Program-made: the position numbers and the translations under genes
The notes under the pieces: model-generated
What the model saw: the letters and a program-made list of their open reading frames with translations, nothing else
The model's database searches: none
Told to the model about the DNA's origin: nothing
Assembly (NCBI GenBank): GCA_913058395.1
Contig: CAJXQI010000002.1
Span: 188,001-252,000 of the forward strand
DNA: 64,000 nt
From: an uncultured Colwellia sp.
GTDB lineage: Bacteria; Pseudomonadota; Gammaproteobacteria; Enterobacterales; Alteromonadaceae
Reading direction: 5' to 3'
Part shown: piece by piece, positions 56,832 to 64,000 of the stretch
How the letters are laid out: each line of letters opens with the position of its first letter
Position numbering within the stretch: the first letter of the stretch is position 1

Positions 56832-58187
56832 TTATAATCGCGATAAATCGTTAAATATGGCGATACTCATCAAGCTTAGTAACGCTATAGTACCAAATTT
56901 AAAACCTATTTCTTGTATTTTTTCCGGTACAGGTTTCCCTGTAAAAAGCTCTATAACATAGTAAAATAAATGACCTCCATCTAACACAGGTAAAGGTAAA
57001 AGGTTAATAATACCCAAGTTGATACTGATTAAGGCTAAAAAGCCTAAAAAGTAAACAAAGCCATAATTAGCACTGCTGCCTGCACCTTGTGCTATTGAAA
57101 TGGGACCACTTAAATTTTTCACTGAAACATCACCAGTAATTAACTTACCAATCATGTCAAAGCTCAACACTACTAAATTCCACGTTTTATTAACACTTTC
57201 TCCTATTGCGGAAATAGGACCGTACGATTGCTCAAATAAATACTCTTCAGGATAAGGTTCAGAAACTGGCTGAACACCTAAAAATCCAACAACTTTTTCT
57301 TTATATTTTTTAGCTTCTGGTTTTACCATCAACTCCGTTATTACGTCATTTCGTAAAACCGTTACACTCACTGCTTTATTAGGATAAAGCTTGATTTGTT
57401 CAGAAAACTTTTGCCAACTACCATTGATTCTCTCGCCAGCAATTGAAATTAATTCATCTCCAATTTTTAAACCGGCTTTCTCAGCTGGGCTGTTCTTACC
57501 AATCACGGCTAATTTTGCCTGAGCAACAGCGCGAAATGGATTTATGCCTAAACTTGCAATGGCAGACTCTTTGTCTGGAGAAAATAGCCATTCACTGGTG
57601 TTCAAATAAAAGTTCTTATTTGAAGCACTGCCTTTAGGTTTAACGGTTATAACAACTTGCTCATCGCCAATAGCACTGACTAAGGCTAAATTTACATCTT
57701 GCCAGTCTACCGTTGCATTTTCATTTATTGCAATAATTTCACTATTTGTTGGAAGTGATGCTTTTGCAGCAATTGAATTTATTTCTATATCGCCAACAAT
57801 TGGCTTTACGCTGGGAACGCCAATAAGAAACATTAAATAAAAGGCTAAAATAGCAAAAGCAAAATTTGCCAAGGGGCCTGCAGCTATAATCGCTATCCGC
57901 TGATATACCGACTTATCATTGAATGTTCTATTACGTTGACTATCACTCACGTCATCTACTCTACTATCGAGCATTTTGACGTAACCTCCTAACGGAATCA
58001 TCGCAATAACAAATTCAGTACCGCACTTATCGACTTTACGCCACAGCACTTTACCGAAACCAACGGAGAAACGCTCTACTTGCACGCCATTCTTGCGAGC
58101 AACCCAGAAATGACCATATTCATGAACGGTAATCAATACCCCTAAAGCAACAACAAAAGAGGCTAAATTCCAAAAAAACTCTAACAT
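56832..58187 (-). CDS. rseP: Site-2 intramembrane protease RseP
   Basis: 451 residues, M50 family. The zinc site is H22-E23-Y24-G25-H26 in the first helix; the third ligand is in NLLPLPVLDGGHLFYY near the C-terminus. Two PDZ domains occupy about 125-305 (second with GLKIGDELISIAGERI). RseP cuts the anti-sigma factor RseA, releasing sigma E. It is encoded with the outer-membrane assembly genes that sigma E controls in relatives. Confidence 0.97.
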   Translation of the reverse strand: MLEFFWNLASFVVALGVLITVHEYGHFWVARKNGVQVERFSVGFGKVLWRKVDKCGTEFVIAMIPLGGYVKMLDSRVDDVSDSQRNRTFNDKSVYQRIAIIAAGPLANFAFAILAFYLMFLIGVPSVKPIVGDIEINSIAAKASLPTNSEIIAINENATVDWQDVNLALVSAIGDEQVVITVKPKGSASNKNFYLNTSEWLFSPDKESAIASLGINPFRAVAQAKLAVIGKNSPAEKAGLKIGDELISIAGERINGSWQKFSEQIKLYPNKAVSVTVLRNDVITELMVKPEAKKYKEKVVGFLGVQPVSEPYPEEYLFEQSYGPISAIGESVNKTWNLVVLSFDMIGKLITGDVSVKNLSGPISIAQGAGSSANYGFVYFLGFLALISINLGIINLLPLPVLDGGHLFYYVIELFTGKPVPEKIQEIGFKFGTIALLSLMSIAIFNDLSRL

Positions 58188-58196
58188 ATGGTCACG

Positions 58197-59414
58197 CTAT
58201 AACTGCCCTACTAATTCATTATTTTCCAACAAGGATTGAGCAAATACTCTTACCTTTTGATCCAAAGTGATAACATCTTCTATTGTTACCACCTTTTCTG
58301 AGACAAATTTATTCACAGAAGTTTCATTTATTTTCACAATATCGGTGAATTTAATTTTTTCGTTCAAAAAAGCATCAACAGCAATTTCATTAGCTGCGTT
58401 AAGTGCAGTGCATGCTCCTTGCCCTTGTTTACAGGCGTCAATAGCCAATTTCAAGTTTGGATATTTAACATAATCCACGTCTTGAAATTCAAATGATTTA
58501 GTTGAGAAGAAGTCTAATGGTTCGACACCAGATTCAATACGTTGCGGAAAACTTAATGCATGTGCGATAGGCGTGCGCATATCAGGATTGCCCATTTGTG
58601 CTAATACTGAGCCATCTTTATATTGCACCATTGAATGGATAGTACTTTGTGGATGTAAAACCACTTGTATATCATCAGCTTCGACATTAAAAAGCCATTT
58701 AGCTTCAATAAATTCGAGGCCCTTATTCATCATAGTGGCTGAATCAACAGAAATTTTTCTGCCCATATCCCAATTAGGATGGGCACACGCTTGTGCAGGA
58801 GTAACCTCGCTTAAATCAGCATTTTTCCAAGTTCTGAATGGGCCACCAGAGCCAGTTAACAGTATTTTGCTAACACCATTATCATTAAGGTCACAATAAC
58901 CTGGTTGTTGCTGTGCCGTTAGCGGTAAACATTGAAATATAGCGTTGTGTTCGCTATCAATAGGCAATAACTGAGCGCCAGATTTTTTTACTGCATCAAT
59001 AAAGATTGCACCTGATGTCACTAATGCTTCTTTGTTGGCTAGTAGTACTTTTTTACCGGCTTTTACTGCCGCTAATGTTGGTAATAAGCCTGAAGCACCA
59101 ACAATGGCTGCCATAACCGTTGTACTTGTAGTCGACTTGGCAATATCTTCTAATGCCTCAGTACCAGAAAGTACTTCAATTTCGCTTAAACCAATTTCTG
59201 CTAATTTATGAACTAATGTATCAGCATGTAGTTTAGAAACCATTACGACGTTTTCAGGACGAAACTCCCGGCATTGGGCAAGCATTAGGTCGACACTAGC
59301 ATTTGCTGACAAACTTACAATATCAAACTTTTCAGGATGTAAGCGCACAACATCAAGCGTACTCTTACCAATTGAGCCCGTAGAACCCAATATACATAAC
59401 GTTTGTTTTTGCAT
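58197..59414 (-). CDS. dxr: 1-deoxy-D-xylulose-5-phosphate reductoisomerase
   Basis: 405 residues (E. coli 398). The NADPH-binding start is [15 protein letters not shown]. The metal and substrate residues lie in [21 protein letters not shown] and [23 protein letters not shown]. It makes 2-C-methylerythritol 4-phosphate, the committed isoprenoid step and the source of undecaprenyl carrier for the neighbouring UppS. It is 9 nt from rseP and 5 nt from cdsA. Confidence 0.97.
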   Translation of the reverse strand: MQKQTLCILGSTGSIGKSTLDVVRLHPEKFDIVSLSANASVDLMLAQCREFRPENVVMVSKLHADTLVHKLAEIGLSEIEVLSGTEALEDIAKSTTSTTVMAAIVGASGLLPTLAAVKAGKKVLLANKEALVTSGAIFIDAVKKSGAQLLPIDSEHNAIFQCLPLTAQQQPGYCDLNDNGVSKILLTGSGGPFRTWKNADLSEVTPAQACAHPNWDMGRKISVDSATMMNKGLEFIEAKWLFNVEADDIQVVLHPQSTIHSMVQYKDGSVLAQMGNPDMRTPIAHALSFPQRIESGVEPLDFFSTKSFEFQDVDYVKYPNLKLAIDACKQGQGACTALNAANEIAVDAFLNEKIKFTDIVKINETSVNKFVSEKVVTIEDVITLDQKVRVFAQSLLENNELVGQL

Positions 59415-59419
59415 TTACT

Positions 59420-60286
59420 TTACCAACCTAAATATGCATAGCATAAAGCATAAATTGGTGCAGTAGCTGTTAAGCTGTCTATACGGTCTAAAATCCCGCC
59501 ATGACCAGGTAAAATACTACCACTATCTTTAACTCCTGCTTGGCGCTTAAACATGCTTTCATTTAAATCACCTAATACAGAAATAGTCGTAATTAGCATA
59601 GTCACTGGGATCACAACACGGTATTGCTCAGCAGTCCAGCCAATAAAATAACCTGCTAATAAAACCATAAGACAGGCAAAAAATACCCCACCTAAAAAGC
59701 CTTCGAGGGTTTTTCCTGGACTAACATTGGGTAACAACTTTCGCTTACCAATAGATTTACCAACGAAATAAGCACCAATATCAGCACTCCAAACCATTAA
59801 AAATAAAACCATTAATAATTGCGCGCCGTGGTAGCTATCAGTTGTATACTCGCTACTTCTAAGTACCATAAAAGCTAACCAAGTTGGTACTAGCGTTAAC
59901 CAACCGAAAATTCCTCTTACTGAGCGATGACTTGACCAAAAAGAGCTACAACGAGGGTATAAGAAAGTTAAACCTGCAGACAGCAACCACCACGCAACAG
60001 CGAGCCACAACACAAGGTTAACTTGATTAAGTAGCTGTTTTGGCGCTTGCCATAAGTGTTCAATTGGCAACATATACCAAAGAGCGGCAATGAGTAAAAC
60101 CGAAACACTGACAAAAGCCAATCGACGACGCTTATTAGGGAAGCCCATCAAAGGTCCCCACTCCCAAGCTCCAATGGCCATAACGACTAAAATAACTGCA
60201 GCAAAACTAGGCAGCGATAAGTAAAAAATTGCCCAAATAGCAGCGGGGGCAAGTAATAAAGCGGTTATTATACGTTGTATTAACAA
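59420..60286 (-). CDS. cdsA: Phosphatidate cytidylyltransferase
   Basis: 288 residues from a TTG start with AAGGA 8 nt upstream. About eight membrane helices. The signature S-x3-R-x3-K-D-x3-D-x4-P-G-H-G-G-x2-D-R-x-D is seen as MFKRQAGVKDSGSILPGHGG followed by ILDRIDSL. It makes CDP-diacylglycerol for all phospholipids. Confidence 0.96.
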   Translation of the reverse strand: MLIQRIITALLLAPAAIWAIFYLSLPSFAAVILVVMAIGAWEWGPLMGFPNKRRRLAFVSVSVLLIAALWYMLPIEHLWQAPKQLLNQVNLVLWLAVAWWLLSAGLTFLYPRCSSFWSSHRSVRGIFGWLTLVPTWLAFMVLRSSEYTTDSYHGAQLLMVLFLMVWSADIGAYFVGKSIGKRKLLPNVSPGKTLEGFLGGVFFACLMVLLAGYFIGWTAEQYRVVIPVTMLITTISVLGDLNESMFKRQAGVKDSGSILPGHGGILDRIDSLTATAPIYALCYAYLGW

Positions 60287-60319
60287 ACGGGAATCCTTAA
60301 ATTACGTTTAGTATTTATT

Positions 60320-61084
60320 TTAATTATTAGTTACTTGTTCACCAGTTTGACCAAAACGTCGTTCACGTAAATCAAACTGCATAATCGCTTTGGTAAATTC
60401 TTCTTCATTAAAGTCAGGCCATAAAACATCGGTAAAATAGAATTCAGCATAGGCTGCTTGCCATAACAGAAAATTACTTATGCGGAAATCTCCACCCGTA
60501 CGTATTAACAAATCCAGTTCAGGTAACCCTGCCAAACTTGTATGTTCGTTAAGTGACTCTTCAGTAATATCGCTTGCTGAAATTTCTTGTTTAGCAACTT
60601 TTTCAGCTAACTTTTTAGCAGCATGGGTAATGTCCCAACGTCCACCATAATTTGCGGCGATAGATAACACCATACCAGTATTATTAGCAGTTAACGCTAC
60701 AGAGTCTGAAATCATTTTCTGTAATTTCGGTGAAAACTTACTTAAATCGCCAATAACACTAAATTTAATACCATTTTTATGTAAGCGTTTAACTTCTCGA
60801 GTTAACACAAACATAAATAAATCCATCAAAACACTAACTTCTTTCTCTGGGCGCTGCCAGTTTTCACTACTAAAAGCAAATAAAGTTAATGCTTTAACGC
60901 CATGCTTAGCAGCTGCAGATACAGAAGATCTTACCGACTCAACGCCAGACTTATGACCAACTACACGCTTCTTACCACGTAATTGAGCCCAACGTCCGTT
61001 ACCATCCATAATAATAGCAACATGTTGAGGAACCTTGACGATGTCTTCCATCACTTGATTGCTTTTTATGTCCGCAATACTCAC
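60320..61084 (-). CDS. uppS: Undecaprenyl diphosphate synthase
   Basis: 254 residues from a GTG start; an ATG 11 codons in is a possible alternative, since the family core begins at [13 protein letters not shown] (21-33). D27 binds the Mg-pyrophosphate. [23 protein letters not shown] and [20 protein letters not shown] are the other conserved regions. A cis-prenyltransferase that builds the C55 carrier for peptidoglycan and LPS. It follows frr after a terminator. Confidence 0.96.
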   Translation of the reverse strand: MSIADIKSNQVMEDIVKVPQHVAIIMDGNGRWAQLRGKKRVVGHKSGVESVRSSVSAAAKHGVKALTLFAFSSENWQRPEKEVSVLMDLFMFVLTREVKRLHKNGIKFSVIGDLSKFSPKLQKMISDSVALTANNTGMVLSIAANYGGRWDITHAAKKLAEKVAKQEISASDITEESLNEHTSLAGLPELDLLIRTGGDFRISNFLLWQAAYAEFYFTDVLWPDFNEEEFTKAIMQFDLRERRFGQTGEQVTNN

Positions 61085-61132
61085 ATATTCCCCGCTGTGT
61101 ACTTATCCATTAAAACTTTAACCTTTATATGC

Positions 61133-61161
61133 AAAAACGCCGTAGTCATTATCTACGGCGT
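61133..61161 (-). terminator. Intrinsic terminator after frr
   Basis: A 9-bp stem ACGCCGTAG/CTACGGCGT (61137-61145, 61153-61161), then TTTTG on the minus strand. Confidence 0.75.
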
Positions 61162-61183
61162 CGTTGATTAAGCAATGAAAATA

Positions 61184-61741
61184 TTAAATTTCCATTAATT
61201 CCTTCTCTTTAACGTTCAAAACTTCATCAACTTGTTTAATAAATGTGTCAGTGATTTTTTGCACGTCATCTTCAGCTTGATGCATTTCATCGTCACTGAT
61301 TTCTTTTTCTTTGTTTAACGTTTTAATATCTGAGTTAGCATCACGGCGAATATTACGAATAGCAACCTTACCGCCTTCCGCTTCACCACGTACAACTTTC
61401 ACTAAGTCTTTACGACGTTCTTCCGTTAATGCCGGTAATGGAATGCGAATTAACGTACCTTGTGATGATGGGTTTAAGCCTAAATCTGACTTTAAAATTG
61501 CCTTTTCCACTGCACCAATCATACCTTTATCAAAAACGGTAATAGCTAAAGTACGTGCGTCAGGAACTGAAATGTTACCCACTTGATTTAGCGGTGTATC
61601 CATCCCGTAATATTCAACAACAATGTTATCTAACAGTGAGCGATGTGCACGACCTGTACGAACCTTGTTTAAACTAATTTTTAATGACTCTATGCTCTTC
61701 GCCATTCTTTCTTGAGCGTCTTGCTTTATTTCGTCTATCAC
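61184..61741 (-). CDS. frr: Ribosome recycling factor
   Basis: 185 residues, the standard length, from a GTG start with AGGAA about 8 nt upstream. The three-helix body and small beta domain are recognised by [38 protein letters not shown] and [20 protein letters not shown]. With EF-G it splits post-termination ribosomes. Confidence 0.98.
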   Translation of the reverse strand: MIDEIKQDAQERMAKSIESLKISLNKVRTGRAHRSLLDNIVVEYYGMDTPLNQVGNISVPDARTLAITVFDKGMIGAVEKAILKSDLGLNPSSQGTLIRIPLPALTEERRKDLVKVVRGEAEGGKVAIRNIRRDANSDIKTLNKEKEISDDEMHQAEDDVQKITDTFIKQVDEVLNVKEKELMEI

Positions 61742-61760
61742 TTTTTTATTCCTGCAATAA

Positions 61761-62501
61761 TTAATTTAAATTTTCAGCGTGGTCGATAGTTGTACCTTCT
61801 TCACCACCCATAACGACTGATTTTAATGCACCAGGCTTATTCATATTAAATACACGAAGTGGCATGCTGTGATCACGCGCTAAGGTAAATGCGGCTAAAT
61901 CCATCACTTGTAATTCTTTTTCTAGCACTTCTTGGTAAGTCAAATGACTATATAAAGTTGCTTCAGGATTCGCAACTGGGTCTTCTGAATAAATACCATC
62001 AACTTTTGTTGCTTTAAGTACAACATCAGCTTCAATTTCGATGCCACGTAAACATGCGGCAGAATCTGTGGTAAAAAATGGATTACCTGTTCCAGCACTA
62101 AATATCACAACACGGCCCGACTTTAATAAACTGATAGCCTCAGCCCAGTTATAACGATCACATACACCTGCTAAATCAATAGCAGACATTAAACGTGTAT
62201 TAACAAAGGCTCTGTGAAGTGCATCGCGCATCGCTAAACCATTCATTACTGTTGCTAGCATTCCCATTTGGTCACCAACAACACGATTCATGCCTGCTTC
62301 AGCCAAACCTTTACCACGAAACAAGTTGCCGCCGCCAATAACAAGGCCGACTTGAATACCCATTTCGATTAATTCTTTAATTTCTTGTGCCATACGATCC
62401 AAAACTTTTGGATCTATGCCAAAACCTTCTTCACCCATTAGGGCTTCACCACTAAGTTTTAAAAGGATTCGACGATAAGTTGGTTTGGGATTGATGCTCA
62501 T
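61761..62501 (-). CDS. pyrH: Uridylate kinase
   Basis: 246 residues, amino-acid-kinase fold. [13 protein letters not shown] at the start binds phosphate, [12 protein letters not shown] is the glycine-rich loop, [15 protein letters not shown] the allosteric/hexamer region, and [16 protein letters not shown] the nucleotide site. It converts UMP to UDP and is activated by GTP and inhibited by UTP in relatives. The start has GAAGGAA. A terminator-shaped hairpin sits in its leader. Confidence 0.98.
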   Translation of the reverse strand: MSINPKPTYRRILLKLSGEALMGEEGFGIDPKVLDRMAQEIKELIEMGIQVGLVIGGGNLFRGKGLAEAGMNRVVGDQMGMLATVMNGLAMRDALHRAFVNTRLMSAIDLAGVCDRYNWAEAISLLKSGRVVIFSAGTGNPFFTTDSAACLRGIEIEADVVLKATKVDGIYSEDPVANPEATLYSHLTYQEVLEKELQVMDLAAFTLARDHSMPLRVFNMNKPGALKSVVMGGEEGTTIDHAENLN

Positions 62502-62532
62502 GTAATAAACATTCCTTCAGAATTTTTTAATT

Positions 62533-62567
62533 AAAATAGCCTAGGTCTGATCGACCGCAGCTATTTT
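62533..62567 (-). promoter_or_regulatory. Hairpin in the pyrH leader
   Basis: On the minus strand AAAATAGC/GCTATTTT (62533-62540, 62560-62567) encloses an inner GGTC/GACC helix. It ends in GCTATTTTAATT, 31 nt before the pyrH start codon. Confidence 0.5.
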
Positions 62568-62709
62568 AGTACGTTTAGCAGCTTATCGAAAGCCTAATAT
62601 GAAAAAAGTCTATGGTAGACCGTGCTTATCTTTACAATACCACCGAGGCTCTGTTCAATATTCAATCAAAACTTTAAGTAGTTACGCAATTTCCGTAAAT
62701 TTTAGCTAT

Positions 62710-62740
62710 AAAAAAAGCGCCATCACTAGGCGCTTTTTTT
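62710..62740 (-). terminator. Intrinsic terminator after tsf
   Basis: A 12-bp stem AAAAAAAGCGCC/GGCGCTTTTTTT (62710-62721, 62729-62740). It ends the rpsB-tsf transcript. Confidence 0.9.
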
Positions 62741-62776
62741 AAGAAAGTTGCATTAAGCAATAATTCATCAAATGAA

Positions 62777-63637
62777 TTAGCCTTTAGCTGCAGCGATTTG
62801 TGCTTCTACTTCAGCAGCAAAATCTTCTTCTTTCTTCTCAATACCTTCACCAACTTCTAAACGAACAAAAGAAGAAATTGTTAAGCCTTTTTCTTTCAAA
62901 ATAGCGCCAACAGTTTTCTTAGGCTCCATGATGAAAGCTTGACCAGTTAGAGATACTTCACCAGTGAATTTCTTCATACGGCCAATGATGATTTTTTCAA
63001 GTAAATCAACAGGCTTTTTCTTGTTTTCTTCAAGAGCATCGTTTTCAGCTTTTAAGATGTCAAGTTGAATACGTTGTTCATTTTCTACTACGCTAGCAGG
63101 TACATCTTCAGGGTTGATGAATTCTGGCTTGCTTGCAGCAACGTGCATTGCAATGTGCTTAAGTGATTCAGCATCACCTTCACCAGCAACAACAACACCA
63201 ATAGTAGCACCATGCTTGTAAGAAGCTAACACAGAACCTTCAACATTAGCTACACGACGAACATTGATGTTTTCACCGATTTTAGTCACTAAAGCAATAC
63301 GCTCTTCTTCAAACTTAGCTTGTAAGTCTTCGATAGAAAGCTTTTCAGCTGCAGCAACATCAGCAACTTTGTTAGCAAATGCTAAGAAGTTGTCATCTTT
63401 TGCTACGAAGTCAGTTTGACAGTTAACTTCAACTAATGTGCCATCTTTAATGATGATTTGACCTTCAGCAGCGATGTTACCCGCTTTTTTAGCCGCTTTT
63501 GCTTGACCGTTCTTGCGCATGTTTTCAATTGCAAGTTCCATGTCACCATTAGCTTCTTGTAAAGCTTTTTTACAATCCATCATGCCCGCAGCTGTGCGTT
63601 CACGTAATTCTTTAACTTGTGCAGCAGTAATTGCCAT
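62777..63637 (-). CDS. tsf: Elongation factor Ts
   Basis: 286 residues from ATG 63637, chosen because GAGGAA lies 7 nt before it and it yields [15 protein letters not shown]; an ATG five codons upstream overlaps that ribosome site. The N-terminal UBA-like domain ([14 protein letters not shown]) and the EF-Tu-contact [10 protein letters not shown] are clear. It is the guanine-nucleotide exchange factor for EF-Tu. It follows rpsB across a hairpin-containing gap and ends at a strong terminator. Confidence 0.98.
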   Translation of the reverse strand: MAITAAQVKELRERTAAGMMDCKKALQEANGDMELAIENMRKNGQAKAAKKAGNIAAEGQIIIKDGTLVEVNCQTDFVAKDDNFLAFANKVADVAAAEKLSIEDLQAKFEEERIALVTKIGENINVRRVANVEGSVLASYKHGATIGVVVAGEGDAESLKHIAMHVAASKPEFINPEDVPASVVENEQRIQLDILKAENDALEENKKKPVDLLEKIIIGRMKKFTGEVSLTGQAFIMEPKKTVGAILKEKGLTISSFVRLEVGEGIEKKEEDFAAEVEAQIAAAKG

Positions 63638-63670
63638 GAGTTTATTCCTCAATAAATATAAATGTCAGTA

Positions 63671-63700
63671 ATTGCCACAACACAATACGGTTGTGGCAAT
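63671..63700 (-). promoter_or_regulatory. Hairpin in the rpsB-tsf gap
   Basis: A perfect 10-bp stem ATTGCCACAA/TTGTGGCAAT (63671-63680, 63691-63700), 10-nt loop, no T-run. Probably moderates read-through or mRNA stability between rpsB and tsf. Confidence 0.55.
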
Positions 63701-63731
63701 AGCAAAATAAAACGCGTGTTAAAAACTGAAA

Positions 63732-64000
63732 TTATTCAGCTTCAACAAAACCGTCTTTTTCAGCTTGTACTGCGATGTTTTGCTCACGACCTTCTAGAAC
63801 AGCGTTTGCAGCTGAGTCTAAGTATAAAGTCACAGCGCGAATCGCATCATCGTTACCTGGAACGATGTAGTCAACGCCATCTGGGTTTGAGTTTGTATCA
63901 ACTACAGAAATTACTGGAATGCCTAAGTTGTTAGCTTCTTTAATAGAAATGTGCTCGTGATCAGCATCAATGATGAATAAAACATCAGGTAAACCACCCA
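63732..64000 (-). CDS. rpsB: 30S ribosomal protein S2, C-terminal fragment
   Basis: The last 89 codons of rpsB; the gene continues beyond the right edge. Visible are [40 protein letters not shown] and [14 protein letters not shown], ending in GFVEAE, a very close match to S2. S2 joins the 30S subunit late and is needed for S1 binding. It is first in the rpsB-tsf operon. Confidence 0.97.
   Translation of the reverse strand, partial: GGLPDVLFIIDADHEHISIKEANNLGIPVISVVDTNSNPDGVDYIVPGNDDAIRAVTLYLDSAANAVLEGREQNIAVQAEKDGFVEAE

Noticed and set aside
1-64000. CRISPR array, phage defence island, prophage or insertion sequence
   Set aside because: No repeat-spacer pattern, transposase, integrase or phage structural gene was recognised, and composition looks uniform by eye.

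Overview
The window is about 64 kb of chromosomal DNA from a low-GC marine gammaproteobacterium. Housekeeping proteins and gene order (rpsB-tsf-pyrH-frr-uppS-cdsA-dxr-rseP-bamA-skp-lpxD-fabZ-lpxA-lpxB-rnhB-dnaE-accA-tilS; rimP-nusA-infB-rbfA-truB-rpsO; rsxABCDGE-nth) fit Alteromonadales, most likely a Colwelliaceae member (Colwellia/Thalassotalea type). That placement is inferred from gene content and AT-richness; no rRNA gene is present to confirm it. I see no tRNA, rRNA, CRISPR array, insertion sequence or prophage.

Layout. 1-9851 (minus): the rimP-nusA-infB-rbfA-truB-rpsO translation/transcription operon with pnp running off the left edge. A three-gene hemerythrin / DUF2249 / NnrS-like module sits between rpsO and pnp. 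The operon starts from a strong sigma70-type promoter (9823-9851) and a roughly 245-nt structured leader. 10084-19185 (plus): a membrane GGDEF-EAL protein with both active sites degenerate (CsrD-like), then the Rsx/Rnf electron-transport operon and endonuclease III. 19265-33111: an accessory stretch of mostly single genes: a DUF2306 membrane protein divergent from a membrane-anchored AraC-type regulator, a glyoxalase-like protein, a secreted protein of unknown function, a class V aminotransferase, YaeQ, an M28 peptidase, a GNAT protein, a DUF885 lipoprotein, an EamA transporter, a secreted multidomain nuclease and an ICMT-like methyltransferase. 33403-41063 (plus): a glycine-betaine synthesis locus (betI-betB-betA) with a perfect 20-nt palindromic operator on its promoter. 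It is followed by an unusually short BCCT-like transporter, a TorF-type outer-membrane protein and a class III aminotransferase. 41269-44684 (minus): PhnA-like protein, dicarboxylate/cation symporter, tilS. 44732-64000 (minus): accA, dnaE, rnhB, lipid A genes, bamA/skp, rseP, isoprenoid and phospholipid genes, frr, pyrH, tsf and the 3' end of rpsB.

How it works together. The right-hand block couples protein synthesis (rpsB, tsf, frr) to envelope construction: UppS carrier lipid, CdsA phospholipid, Dxr isoprenoid, Bam/Skp outer-membrane assembly, Lpx lipid A and AccA/FabZ fatty acids. The left-hand block is the NusA/IF2 operon. The bet locus should import choline and oxidise it to the osmoprotectant glycine betaine under BetI control.

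The most interesting unexplained material is RNA-like. One element is the rimP leader: a stable-RNA-like promoter, two mutually interleaved helices and two intrinsic-terminator hairpins. The second is a three-way-junction-like element followed by a T-run between betA and the transporter (37306-37408). Tandem terminator hairpins also lie inside the infB-rbfA gap, and there is a hairpin plus T8 just ahead of the secreted nuclease. These structures were read by eye and were not computed.
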